The notes under the pieces: generated by a model
The model's input: only the letters and a program-made list of their open reading frames with translations
Told to the model about the DNA's origin: nothing
Database searches by the model: none
Assembly: GCA_029959285.1 (NCBI GenBank)
Contig: JASCOE010000007.1
Coordinates: forward strand, 186,001-250,000
Direction of reading: 5' to 3'
DNA from: Flavobacteriaceae bacterium PS02337
GTDB taxonomy: Bacteria > Bacteroidota > Bacteroidia > Flavobacteriales > Flavobacteriaceae
DNA length: 64,000 nucleotides
In this document: positions 54,577 through 62,563 of the stretch, piece by piece
Layout of the letters: each line of letters begins with the position of its first letter
Position numbering within the stretch: position 1 is the stretch's first letter
Position numbers and translations under genes: made by a program

Positions 54577-55590
54577 TTATTGTCGTTTAATCGCTTTTTT
54601 GCTCCCTAAAGTACGGAGGTATTCTAAAATCAAATGCACGCCCTCATCATGCGACATAGAAGTTCCTATCTTTGGCATGTGAAGTTCGCCTTTCGCTGTT
54701 ATTCTCATTGCTATTTTGCCTTGCTTTTGCCATATCCCCGTATTATTAAATGGTGTTTCAGCCCTCAAATCCATTTGAGCCATATAGGCAATTCCCTGTG
54801 GGTTATGGCAGTGTGCGCAGTTAATATTAAGATAAGCCCTTGCCTTTGCTTCAATTGTTGCAGATGGATCATTATAATCCGTCATAGACAATAGTTTTTC
54901 GTTAGGTAAAATCTGGAGTTTGTTATGTTGCTTTAAATATTCTAATTGGTTTACCAGTTCATGATTTCGATTTATATCCATATTCATATTTTTGATTTTT
55001 AGTCCAATGGGTAAGAGCTCATTATCCTGGCGATGACATACAATACAATCAGTTCTAGAGGGAATTACGTAGTTTGTTGCGCGTTTTTTACCATTTTTGT
55101 CGATAAACGTGATAGGTGTAGTTTTGCCGTTCTGTGATAAATATGCTTCATTTTGCAATTCGTTCCATATATAAACAGCGGCATTCCATTTAGCTTTATA
55201 TTTTATTAATACACGTGTTTCCAGCACAGATTTGATAATCTTATTGTTCTTTAGGCGACTGCCATAATAAAATGTTTTAGCAATAATGGTTCCGTCCGGA
55301 AATTGTGGCAGTCCGTTTGTCTTGGCTATCATTTTTTGTCCGTGAGGTAAAATAACGATTCTCTTTTTTTCAGCATAATCCGTAAATAATGTGGATGCTA
55401 TTTCTACTGTAATTGCTTCAGTATTGGGTTTCAAATTTAACATTGGACCCTCAAAAAAATGATATTCAGATAGCTTTTCCTTAAAAATGATATTATATTC
55501 AATTACCGAATTTGTCCGTCGGTTATTGAGCATTATTATCAAAAATGGAACTAATAGCATTATAAATACAACGATATAAGATTTTTTCAT
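54577..55590 (-). CDS. Diheme c-type cytochrome (SO2930-like)
   Basis: 337-residue exported protein with an N-terminal signal anchor (about 5-22) and two CxxCH heme sites, CIVCHRQDNELLP (near residue 187) and CAHCHNPQGIAYM (near residue 260), with YLNINCAHCHNPQG typical of SO2930-family diheme cytochromes. MPKIGTSMSHDEGVHLI near the end can supply a Met ligand. Periplasmic electron carrier. On the minus strand downstream of the DUF420 gene after a 394-base gap. Confidence 0.88.
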   Translation of the reverse strand: MKKSYIVVFIMLLVPFLIIMLNNRRTNSVIEYNIIFKEKLSEYHFFEGPMLNLKPNTEAITVEIASTLFTDYAEKKRIVILPHGQKMIAKTNGLPQFPDGTIIAKTFYYGSRLKNNKIIKSVLETRVLIKYKAKWNAAVYIWNELQNEAYLSQNGKTTPITFIDKNGKKRATNYVIPSRTDCIVCHRQDNELLPIGLKIKNMNMDINRNHELVNQLEYLKQHNKLQILPNEKLLSMTDYNDPSATIEAKARAYLNINCAHCHNPQGIAYMAQMDLRAETPFNNTGIWQKQGKIAMRITAKGELHMPKIGTSMSHDEGVHLILEYLRTLGSKKAIKRQ

Positions 55591-55984
55591 ACTTGTGAAA
55601 ATATTAGAATAATTTAATGATACTTGAAAGCCAAAGTTTCACAAAAAGGTATCGGTAATATCCCGTCATTTGTGCGAAACGCTTCGCCATGAAATAATCT
55701 CGTTAGGATGAAGAAAAAGTATGCTGGAATTTCAATATCATAGCTTTTCGTTCCGATAGAAAAATAACCTTCCCCTTAATCGATGAACAAGATTTTATAA
55801 AAGTCTCTCGTGTTGGGTTACATATAACTATCGCAGACTATTTCGTCACTATCTGCCACAAAAATGAAATAATCTCTGTTAACTGGAATATTGGATGGAA
55901 AGTCTTAAAGTTGTTGAATATCTGCCAATTGCTTTATATTATCTTAAAACAATGCTTCGGATAATTTGCTGCATTTTAATAGTT
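55591..55984. other. Intergenic gap in the nested element
   Basis: 394 bases between the cytochrome and DUF420 genes. No complete gene. The plus strand has a degenerate open stretch (near 55745-55900) with PLIDEQDFIKVSRVG that might be a remnant of a regulatory gene, but it lacks a start. Confidence 0.4.
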
Positions 55985-56524
55985 TTACTTATAGTAAGGT
56001 GAAATTAATAAATATACAATCACGCCAGTTAAGCTAACATAAAGCCAAATTGGCATTGACCAGCGGGTAATTTTTCTATGAAGTGCAACTTCCATATTTA
56101 AACCTCTGCCTATAGATATAAGTGCCAGAGGAACCACTATTATGGCAAGTATGACATGTGTAATTAATATTACGTAGTATGCATATTTTACAAAACCCAC
56201 ACCTCCAAATTTTGTTGATGGCGTAGTAAAATGATACAATAAGTATGATAACAAAAAGACTGATGTAGACAAAAATGCGGCAAAGATAAAATTACGATGC
56301 CTTATGATTTTCTTTTGCTTGATAGCATAGAGTGCAAGTAAAAGAAATAAAAAGGTTGCCCCATTCATTATAGCATTCAATAGTGGCAAAAATGAGAAGT
56401 CATATTCTTGAAGACTCTCTCTTTTGGGAAGAAAAAAGGATAATGTAATAAGCCCATTGATTCCCAAACCCAAAGCCCAAACCCATGGTTTGTAATTCCT
56501 GATAATTATTCTGTTGTATTCCAA
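55985..56524 (-). CDS. DUF420 family membrane protein
   Basis: 179-residue membrane protein with five to six helices, matching DUF420, whose members are associated with cytochrome oxidase assembly or copper/heme handling. LNAIMNGATFLFLLLALYAI and HRNFIFAAFLSTSVFL are family-type segments, with His residues at the membrane faces. 43 bases downstream of the next membrane-protein gene and probably co-transcribed with it. Confidence 0.8.
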   Translation of the reverse strand: MEYNRIIIRNYKPWVWALGLGINGLITLSFFLPKRESLQEYDFSFLPLLNAIMNGATFLFLLLALYAIKQKKIIRHRNFIFAAFLSTSVFLLSYLLYHFTTPSTKFGGVGFVKYAYYVILITHVILAIIVVPLALISIGRGLNMEVALHRKITRWSMPIWLYVSLTGVIVYLLISPYYK

Positions 56525-56567
56525 AATGAAGTTTTAAAAGTTATTAATTGTTTTTCTGTTAATTGAA

Positions 56568-57032
56568 TTAAAAAGGTCTAAAATTTGGTCTGCTCGCCAA
56601 TGGAGAGAATGACCAAGGGATTGATGTTAGTATGATTATAAGCCCAACTGTAAACCATAGAGCCTCAGTCTTAAATTTTTCGACATCCATTTCCTTTCGT
56701 TTTGCCTTAGCAGAACCAATAGAGATAACAATGATTGCTATAAACATCATAAAACTGTGTTCCATCCCAAAAAAGCGGATTTCCCTTTGATGAACAGCCT
56801 CGTTATAATTATGAATGAAAAAGTTAGTGATTGGACTTATAAAATAAAGCCATAAACCTAAAATAAGTTGTATATGAGATATTGTTGCTGTCCAATGCCG
56901 TAACAAATTATCAAATTTTGAAAAGTCACGTTTGAGAAACCAACCCCGATAAGCACAAAAAATTGACAGGAGCAGGCTTATAAGCACAAACCATCTATTT
57001 AGAGAATGTAATGCTAAAACGGTTGAATACAT
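56568..57032 (-). CDS. Cytochrome b-like small membrane protein
   Basis: 154-residue membrane protein from ATG 57032 (MYSTVLALHSLNRWFVL); the open frame to 57137 crosses the promoter and is rejected. About four helices with conserved His positions (LHSLNRW, HWTATISHIQL, EHSFMMF), a pattern of heme-ligating cytochrome b-like proteins. First gene of the minus-strand operon under a TetR-type operator. Confidence 0.72.
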   Translation of the reverse strand: MYSTVLALHSLNRWFVLISLLLSIFCAYRGWFLKRDFSKFDNLLRHWTATISHIQLILGLWLYFISPITNFFIHNYNEAVHQREIRFFGMEHSFMMFIAIIVISIGSAKAKRKEMDVEKFKTEALWFTVGLIIILTSIPWSFSPLASRPNFRPF

Positions 57033-57053
57033 AATAAACTGTAATTTGTGTGA

Positions 57054-57085
57054 CAAAAATACATAAAAAACATACCAATCGGTAT
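57054..57085 (-). promoter_or_regulatory. TetR-type operator and promoter of the cytochrome operon
   Basis: Dyad ATACC-AATC-GGTAT (57072-57085) followed, on the minus strand, by T-rich sequence and the -7 element TATTTTTG (57061-57054). The dyad covers the -33 position, as expected for repression by the adjacent divergent TetR protein. Confidence 0.65.
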
Positions 57086-57217
57086 CTTTACAATAATTTT
57101 CTAAAAACTCAATTAATAAGCTTAACATTACCCACAACCATAGAATTTTTATAACCTACATAGAGCTTGTATGAGCGGGTTCAATTTTGTTCCTTTGCAA
57201 ACTAAATATTGATCTAA

Positions 57218-57808
57218 ATGAAAAAAGCAGCGGCTACACGCTTAACTATTCTACAAAAAGCATTTGATTTAATTTATGCTAGAGGATATCAAACTACAAG
57301 TATCGATGATATCATAGCCACAACACAAGTAACAAAAGGAGCATTTTATTACCATTTTAAAAATAAAGATGAAATGGGAATTGCCATAATTAACGAAATC
57401 GTAAAACCGATACTTACGAATAGCTTAATCATACCTCTGCAAAATGAAAAAGATCCATTAAATGGTATTTATGCTTTAATAAATAATCTTTTATTAGATA
57501 ATGATTTGCTAAAGGTAGAATATGGATGTCCTATTTCAAATTTTACACAAGAAATGAGTCCTTGGAATTCAGAGTTCAATAATGTATTAAGTAAATTGTC
57601 ACAGGAATGGATAGAAAAAATGACCGCAACTATTGAAAATGGGAAAAACGAAGGATACATACGCAAAGAAGTAAATGCAAAACAAGTAACAATATTTATT
57701 ATTTCCGGCTATTGGGGAGTTAGGAATTTCGGTAAAATAGAAAATAGTAATAGAGTATATTTTCACTATTTAAGGGAACTCAAACACTATCTTGAATCAT
57801 TGAAATAA
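57218..57808 (+). CDS. TetR/AcrR family transcriptional regulator
   Basis: 196-residue TetR repressor: N-terminal helix-turn-helix RGYQTTSIDDIIATTQVTKG with AFYYHFKNKDEM (residues about 20-58), then a ligand-binding domain with two Cys (YGCPISNFT). Divergent from the membrane operon and upstream of the carbonic-anhydrase-like gene; matching dyads precede both. Confidence 0.9.
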   Translation: MKKAAATRLTILQKAFDLIYARGYQTTSIDDIIATTQVTKGAFYYHFKNKDEMGIAIINEIVKPILTNSLIIPLQNEKDPLNGIYALINNLLLDNDLLKVEYGCPISNFTQEMSPWNSEFNNVLSKLSQEWIEKMTATIENGKNEGYIRKEVNAKQVTIFIISGYWGVRNFGKIENSNRVYFHYLRELKHYLESLK

Positions 57809-57819
57809 TTTTTTTATTC

Positions 57820-57856
57820 AAAAACATACAATTTAGTATGTTTTTAAGTAACTTTG
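57820..57856 (+). promoter_or_regulatory. TetR-type operator and promoter of the carbonic-anhydrase-like gene
   Basis: AAAAACATAC-AATTTA-GTATGTTTTT (57820-57845) is a perfect 10-bp dyad, followed by the -7 element TAACTTTG (57849-57856). The half-site GTATGTTTTT and its distance to the -7 element match the operator at 57072-57085. It could also serve as terminator of the TetR gene. Confidence 0.65.
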
Positions 57857-57881
57857 TCAATTAATTTTAAAAAATTTAAAA

Positions 57882-58460
57882 ATGACAAAATTTAGCGAAT
57901 TCGAATTCAGAAATATTCCTGGATTTGACCAAAACAATTTTCAAGGATTAGACCAAGCAATTCCAATGAAAACAATTGTTATCTATTGTTTCGATCCCCG
58001 AGCTTCGGAAATTCCGATGGCTGTAGCCAACTATTTAGGCGATGAAGTTTACCCCGGAGAAAATATTGTTGATGAAAACGGTGTTCGAATGGGTCACACC
58101 CGAACACTATTTACTATGTCAAATGGAGGCGGTCGTGCACTTCAGTCGCTTCAAACAATAGCAACAATGGATTATCTATTCAATTATAAGAATATTGTTA
58201 TAGTACATCATTCATTTTGTGGTATGACTTCTTATACTCCTGAATTACTTATTGAAAAATTTCACGATCGTCATCATGTTGATATTTCAGGCATGTGGTC
58301 TCATGAAGATATGGCAATAGTTGATTACGAAAAGACCATTAAACATGATGTCGAACTACTTCGCAACAGTCCTATCGTACCAAAACATCTTAATCTCTAT
58401 GGGTTTTTCTACGAAATAAATTCAGGTCAATTGACTGAAGTCGTTCGTGATATTGCTTAA
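57882..58460 (+). CDS. Beta-carbonic-anhydrase-like protein
   Basis: 192-residue protein with the zinc-site motifs of beta-carbonic anhydrases: IYCFDPRASEIP (Cys and the Asp-Arg dyad) near residue 32 and IVIVHHSFCGM (His and Cys) near residue 108. Expected to hydrate CO2, or to act on a related small molecule such as COS or CS2, which use the same fold. Under a TetR-type operator. Confidence 0.85.
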   Translation: MTKFSEFEFRNIPGFDQNNFQGLDQAIPMKTIVIYCFDPRASEIPMAVANYLGDEVYPGENIVDENGVRMGHTRTLFTMSNGGGRALQSLQTIATMDYLFNYKNIVIVHHSFCGMTSYTPELLIEKFHDRHHVDISGMWSHEDMAIVDYEKTIKHDVELLRNSPIVPKHLNLYGFFYEINSGQLTEVVRDIA

Positions 58461-58481
58461 GAGGAAAACGTATAATATTTT

Positions 58482-58520
58482 TATGGAGCGATCTTGGAAA
58501 TATTGGTCGCTCCATTTGTA
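58482..58520 (+). terminator. Intrinsic terminator after the carbonic-anhydrase-like gene
   Basis: TGGAGCGATC pairs with GTCGCTCCA across a 13-base loop, followed by a T-rich stretch. Confidence 0.7.
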
Positions 58521-58576
58521 TTAATTATGGATTTGTCTCAATCACCATTTTGAACAATCCAAAAAATAATTCAAAT

Positions 58577-58915
58577 ATGATTTTAGATATAAAAGTGCCT
58601 GATAGCAGTATTGCGCTTCAGGCTGAGGAGTTTGCCCGCTCTGTATCCGATGATATGTTATTTAATCATGTCATGAGATGTTATTATTTTGGGGAACTAC
58701 TTGCAAAGCAAGCGAACATAAAGGTTGATAGAGAATTGATGTTTGTATCATCAGTTCTACATGATCTTGGTTTTACTGAAGCTGGGAAAGGAACAAATCG
58801 TTTTGAAATAGAGGGTGCTAATGCAGCCCGAAAATTTCTTTTGGAACGAGGTGTAGAAGAAAATCGGACATGGAAAGTATGGCATAATATTGCACTTCAT
58901 GTGGGAGACCTCTTT
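58577..58915 (+). pseudogene. HD-domain hydrolase, truncated by the element end
   Basis: About 113 codons of an HD-domain phosphohydrolase-like protein from ATG 58577: metal-binding VLHDLGFTEAGKG (near residue 63) and WKVWHNIALH. After LH the sequence meets the element boundary at 58915 and continues by chance in host sequence to 58987. The second half, including the last Asp ligand, is missing, and joining the element's ends in a circle also gives a stop soon after. Non-functional. Confidence 0.75.
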
Positions 58916-59686
58916 ATCTATAGTTTTAAAATCACCTTCGAAGTCCTCCCAATTAACTACCCAATTGTATCCTGTGAAATTTGTTAATTTACCCTCTATA
59001 TCTGTGTCAGGTTTGTGAATTTCAGGATCAGGATTGAAAATTGTGGTCATTTCACATTTACTCCCTAATTTATCTAATGCAAACCTACCGATGCCTTTAG
59101 CTCCTGATTTTACTCTTCCTTGTCTAGTGAAAATGTTATTTGCTTTATTATCAGTACCTATAGTCATCCAGTGATCCCTAATAATATTCTGAGTCATACC
59201 TTCTCCAAAATCAATAACATAGAGAGCTGCAAATTTTGATATCAGATTTTTAAATAGCTGTATTTTTTTTTCTTCAATTTCAATTTTTAAAGAATTTTGA
59301 TCTTCATCACTTTCACACTTTGTCGAAAGAGTTTCTTTTGATATACCCAGTTCTATAAGACCTGTAAAATTAGTTATATCAATTTCTTGGTTTAGAGTAT
59401 AGTAACCTTCATCGCTATTAAAAATATAAATTGCTTCAAGAATTTCTTTAGAGACACCAAAGTTCATTAATCCCTGAAAGTGTTCTTCCTCTATTTCATT
59501 CAAAAAGGTAGAATACTTGTTATCAAAATAGACAATACAAACTTTACTATCTGCATCATAACTATTTTTGACAAGTTCAATAATCGCTCCTTTTGAACTC
59601 GCAACATTTTCACGTCCAATTAGCCTTGCAGTTCTAGCTGAAACTTTAAATGGAATTATATCAGTATTGTTGTCTTCCATTCTCAA
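58916..59686 (-). pseudogene. Dual-GHKL ATPase/histidine-kinase-like protein, N-terminal part
   Basis: The first 257 residues of the ATPase gene. An Hsp90/MutL/MORC-type GHKL ATPase: N box IIELVKNSYDAD (residues about 35-46), G1 VIDFGEGMT (near 157) and G2 GAKGIGRFALDKLGSK (near 192). It ends in FEGDFKTIDK at the nested element's boundary. The start ATG overlaps the stop of the upstream XRE gene. If expressed, it would produce a chimera ending in element-encoded residues (to 58757). Confidence 0.88.
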
Positions 59687-59883
59687 TCATTAAAAAGGTT
59701 AGTAAGCTTAACATCTAACAATTCAGCAACTTTTACAAAGGTTTTAATAGGAGGTTGGACCTCATTTGTACACCATCTTGATATAGTGGCTTCATTTTTA
59801 CCTAACTGTTCAGCTAGCCACTTGCTACTCATATTCTTCTCTGCCAATACTACCTTAAGTCTATTAATTGCCTTTTTACTCAT
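59683..59883 (-). CDS. XRE-family regulator, controller-like
   Basis: 66-residue helix-turn-helix protein: KVVLAEKNMSSKWLAEQLGK then NEATISRWCTNEVQPPIKTF, the XRE fold used by restriction-modification controller proteins. It overlaps the ATPase start by four bases (ATGA), so it heads the putative defence operon and probably controls its own promoter. Upstream gap of 92 bases to the tra gene at 59976. Confidence 0.85.
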   Translation of the reverse strand: MSKKAINRLKVVLAEKNMSSKWLAEQLGKNEATISRWCTNEVQPPIKTFVKVAELLDVKLTNLFND

Positions 59884-59975
59884 AAAAATTGCATATGGTG
59901 TAAAGATATTGATTTTTTTAATTACAATTGAAAAGGTTCAAAATATGTTTTTATATCACAAAAAAGGAGCTTGCT

Positions 59976-60611
59976 TCACACAAACTCCCCAATATCAAAA
60001 TCATTCAAATCACTTTTCCGCAAAGTGGAAGAGCTGGTTTCCGTTTCAGATGAAAGAGTACTGTCCAAAAGCTCGGCAATTCTTCGGGAAGCACCCTCCA
60101 TTGAACTTTCCAACAAGCTGAATAATTCGGTTCCCTGTAATCTTTGAACTATGTCTACCGCTGTTTCCTTTTGGGCTGGTTCCAAATTCTCTTTTTGCAG
60201 CAACACCCCCACGGAGCTTAGTTCTTCAAAGGTAACCCCTTGGGCATAACCGTTATCACTGCTGGATATTCCGTACCTATTCCATTCTTCTTCCTCTTCC
60301 TCCAAATCAGGCATATTACTGAAAACATCGTCCAGCTCTTCCTGCGGAATTTGAATATTGACTTCTTCGTTCTCGTCGTATTCAATGTCTAAATTATCAG
60401 GATTTATCTCAGCGTCCTGTATTTGGCTTTCATTGGCGGTGTTTGACTGCGAAAGGCTTTTTACAGGCTTTGGTTTACCCATGATTTCGGGCAAATCGGG
60501 TGCAGAAGAGACTTTATCTTCTTTTTTATAGCTAATCTTATTAATGACGACTTTCTCACTCACTAAAAGAATGATGACTATAAAGAGGCATATAACTATT
60601 ACAATTTCCAT
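59976..60611 (-). CDS. traD: Conjugal transfer protein TraD-like
   Basis: 211-residue protein with one N-terminal membrane anchor (about 2-17) and an acidic helical body (EEEEEEWNRYG), followed by a domain with FEELSSVGVLLQKENLEPAQ and a C-terminal FDIGEF. In CTnDOT-like operons such a protein lies between traB/C and traE. It follows the DUF3408 gene by 11 bases. The downstream traE now lies about 14.7 kb away because of cargo insertion. Confidence 0.72.
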   Translation of the reverse strand: MEIVIVICLFIVIILLVSEKVVINKISYKKEDKVSSAPDLPEIMGKPKPVKSLSQSNTANESQIQDAEINPDNLDIEYDENEEVNIQIPQEELDDVFSNMPDLEEEEEEWNRYGISSSDNGYAQGVTFEELSSVGVLLQKENLEPAQKETAVDIVQRLQGTELFSLLESSMEGASRRIAELLDSTLSSETETSSSTLRKSDLNDFDIGEFV

Positions 60612-60622
60612 AATTATTATGA

Positions 60623-61060
60623 TTAAATGGGTTTATATTTATCGTTATAGCTTTTGGTAATCTGCTCAGCAAATTCCTGAAAATGGTAATCCAGCAGATT
60701 GTCTAGATAGGCGTAGATACTGATTTTGTCTTCACCGATTACTTGTATAATACGTGTCAGCTTTTCGTGAAACTCCGGTCGGATATAAACCGTTTTTCCG
60801 TCACGGGCATTCGTTTCCGACTTTTTGAAAAATGTGTATTCATAATCAGTTTCATTAGTCCGTTTAGTTTTGCTCTTCTCCCTAACTACAGGCTTCTCCT
60901 TTGTCGGTTCTTCAATTTTATCCTCTTCTTTTTCGACTGCTTTGGCAGGCGGTTCGGGCGGAAGCTTCAGGCCCTCTTTTTTTACGCCATCAACCATTAG
61001 GTTCATCATCAATTCCTCATCGATGTCGGGTGTCGCTTTTCTTTTATTATCTTTTTCCAT
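60623..61060 (-). CDS. traB: DUF3408 protein (TraB/TraC-like)
   Basis: 145-residue DUF3408 protein: a low-complexity Pro/Glu/Lys N-terminal half and a C-terminal ribbon-helix-helix-like domain with GKTVYIRPEFHEKLTRIIQV and SIYAYLDNLLDYHFQEF. It probably acts with the ParA-like TraA. Three bases after the traA stop. Confidence 0.82.
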   Translation of the reverse strand: MEKDNKRKATPDIDEELMMNLMVDGVKKEGLKLPPEPPAKAVEKEEDKIEEPTKEKPVVREKSKTKRTNETDYEYTFFKKSETNARDGKTVYIRPEFHEKLTRIIQVIGEDKISIYAYLDNLLDYHFQEFAEQITKSYNDKYKPI

Positions 61061-61063
61061 AGG

Positions 61064-61831
61064 TTATAATTTGATGATTTTTAAAAATTCGTTGATGAAC
61101 AGATCCAGCTGGCTGGCTTTCATCAGGCGTTCGTCAGGAGGCATTAAAGTCGAGCGAAAAATAGTTTTACTGTTCACTTCACTTTCTTTACGAAAACGGG
61201 TGCTGTTCTTAATCCGGCTCCGCATCAGGCTCAATCCTAATTCGTCGATAAGGTTGTTATATACATTGTATAAAGGCGTGCTTTCCCTGCCATCCACCTG
61301 ATTCCAGAACAGGTTAATGCTTTCTATGGAAGTTTCTCCTTGTTTCATAATTATATTCTGCAATAGCTGTGAGAAAACAAGTGTACTTTCCATGACCACA
61401 CGGTCAGCCGTAATGGGTGTAAAAATGTGGTGCATTCCTGCCAGTGCTTTTAGTATGCCGGGTGTGTTTACGGTACCGGGCAGATCGAAGAATATTACAT
61501 CCACCGGAACGGAAGAATCATTTATAAATTCACGAGCTGCATCCAGGACACTATCTGCCTTGTGCTGCATAATGGAATAGGCTTTCTTGTTGATAGTAGT
61601 AAATTGTTTGTAAGCCAGCTTTTTCAAAGCCTCATTATCCATTACCATTTTCAGATCACGGTCTTTCATTTTCATCAGGCTGTGCTGTGGAAAGTCCGCA
61701 TCGAATACAGCTACATTATATCCCAAACGATAATGCATCGTACTGGCAACAAGCGTTGTGAAAGTGCTTTTGCCTACACCGCCTTTTTGGGAAGAAAAGG
61801 CGACAAATACTGTTTTGTGTTTTGCGTTCAT
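61064..61831 (-). CDS. traA: TraA, ParA-family ATPase
   Basis: 255-residue ParA/Soj-type ATPase: deviant Walker A SSQKGGVGKSTF (residues about 13-24), VAVFDADFPQ near residue 40, and VIFFDLPGTVNTPG near residue 115. First gene of the minus-strand conjugation operon, divergent from mobA across about 730 non-coding bases. Involved in element partitioning or transfer regulation. Confidence 0.92.
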   Translation of the reverse strand: MNAKHKTVFVAFSSQKGGVGKSTFTTLVASTMHYRLGYNVAVFDADFPQHSLMKMKDRDLKMVMDNEALKKLAYKQFTTINKKAYSIMQHKADSVLDAAREFINDSSVPVDVIFFDLPGTVNTPGILKALAGMHHIFTPITADRVVMESTLVFSQLLQNIIMKQGETSIESINLFWNQVDGRESTPLYNVYNNLIDELGLSLMRSRIKNSTRFRKESEVNSKTIFRSTLMPPDERLMKASQLDLFINEFLKIIKL

Positions 61832-62563
61832 ATTTTAACTGTTTTTAATTACTTATATACTCATCTACTTATTTCTATGCATCTAAAGGTAGCTACCTGT
61901 GTATTCTTGTACCTGTGTATGTTTATCTGCAATTAGCTAAGCAGGTACTTGATTACCTCTGTACCAAACTGTTTATGTATCTGAACACTCATCTATATAG
62001 CTATTTAGATAAGTAGGTTCTCACAGGTTCACCTACTGACATATCTACTTGCCTTTGTCAATAGCTCACTACATAATCAGGTATCTGAATAGGTACTTTT
62101 TTTCATCTATACACCGGTACTTTTCTGCATAGCAGATTACGTACTTATGTTGTTACCTGCATAGCTAACTATGTCGTTATGCCTGTTTGTAGGTACAAAG
62201 AAAAGCTAGTATTTATCTGCCTTTCTCAATGTGGCACTGTTTGGCTTTCAAAGGCAGTGTTTGTCCAAATACGTTATAGCAATACTCTGTTAAATAGGCT
62301 TTTACTTTGTAAAATGAATTTTACTAACAGATTTATGCGAGCATCTTTTGACAAATTGGAAGAAATCGGGAACGGCATCAAGCCGTTTTTCCCCGCTACT
62401 TTTAATCCGTCCCGCAGGGCGGATTATTGTGTTCAACAGAACACGGCAAGTTGTGTTCTCAGCATCTCAAAAGTATTTTCCGATGCAGAACAACTTGCCC
62501 TGCCGGGGGCTGAAAAACACTCTCCGAAGTCGAGGTTTTGTATAGATTAAAAATGGATTAATT
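61832..62563. other. oriT-like region between traA and mobA
   Basis: 732 non-coding bases. The left half (about 61850-62190) is a dense run of degenerate short words of type CTACCTG/TATCTG/GGTAC repeated about every 10-15 bases. The right part has a hairpin AATCCG-T-CCC-GCA-GGG-CGGATT (62404-62425), and a 9-bp inverted repeat GCAAGTTGT/ACAACTTGC (62446-62454/62490-62498). Position next to mobA/mobB favours the origin of transfer; the traA promoter should also be here. Confidence 0.6.

Larger units (their letters stand above)
52891..58915. mobile_element. Nested 6.0-kb integrative element
   Basis: The ATPase gene is interrupted between 52890 and 58916. Joining the flanks at the shared CTTT (52887-52890 and 58912-58915) restores the frame as TIDKVGAKLTGL. 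The insert carries its own tyrosine integrase at the left end, so it is an integrative element rather than a rearrangement. Cargo: c-type cytochrome, membrane proteins, TetR regulator, carbonic-anhydrase-like protein and a truncated HD gene. Confidence 0.88.

Noticed and set aside
56568-57137. Longer start (57137) for the cytochrome b-like gene
   Set aside because: The extra 35 codons cross the TetR operator and the -7 element; ATG 57032 fits the family.
62179-62550. Plus-strand frame of 123 codons before mobA
   Set aside because: It covers the hairpins and word repeats of the presumed oriT; no protein-like character.
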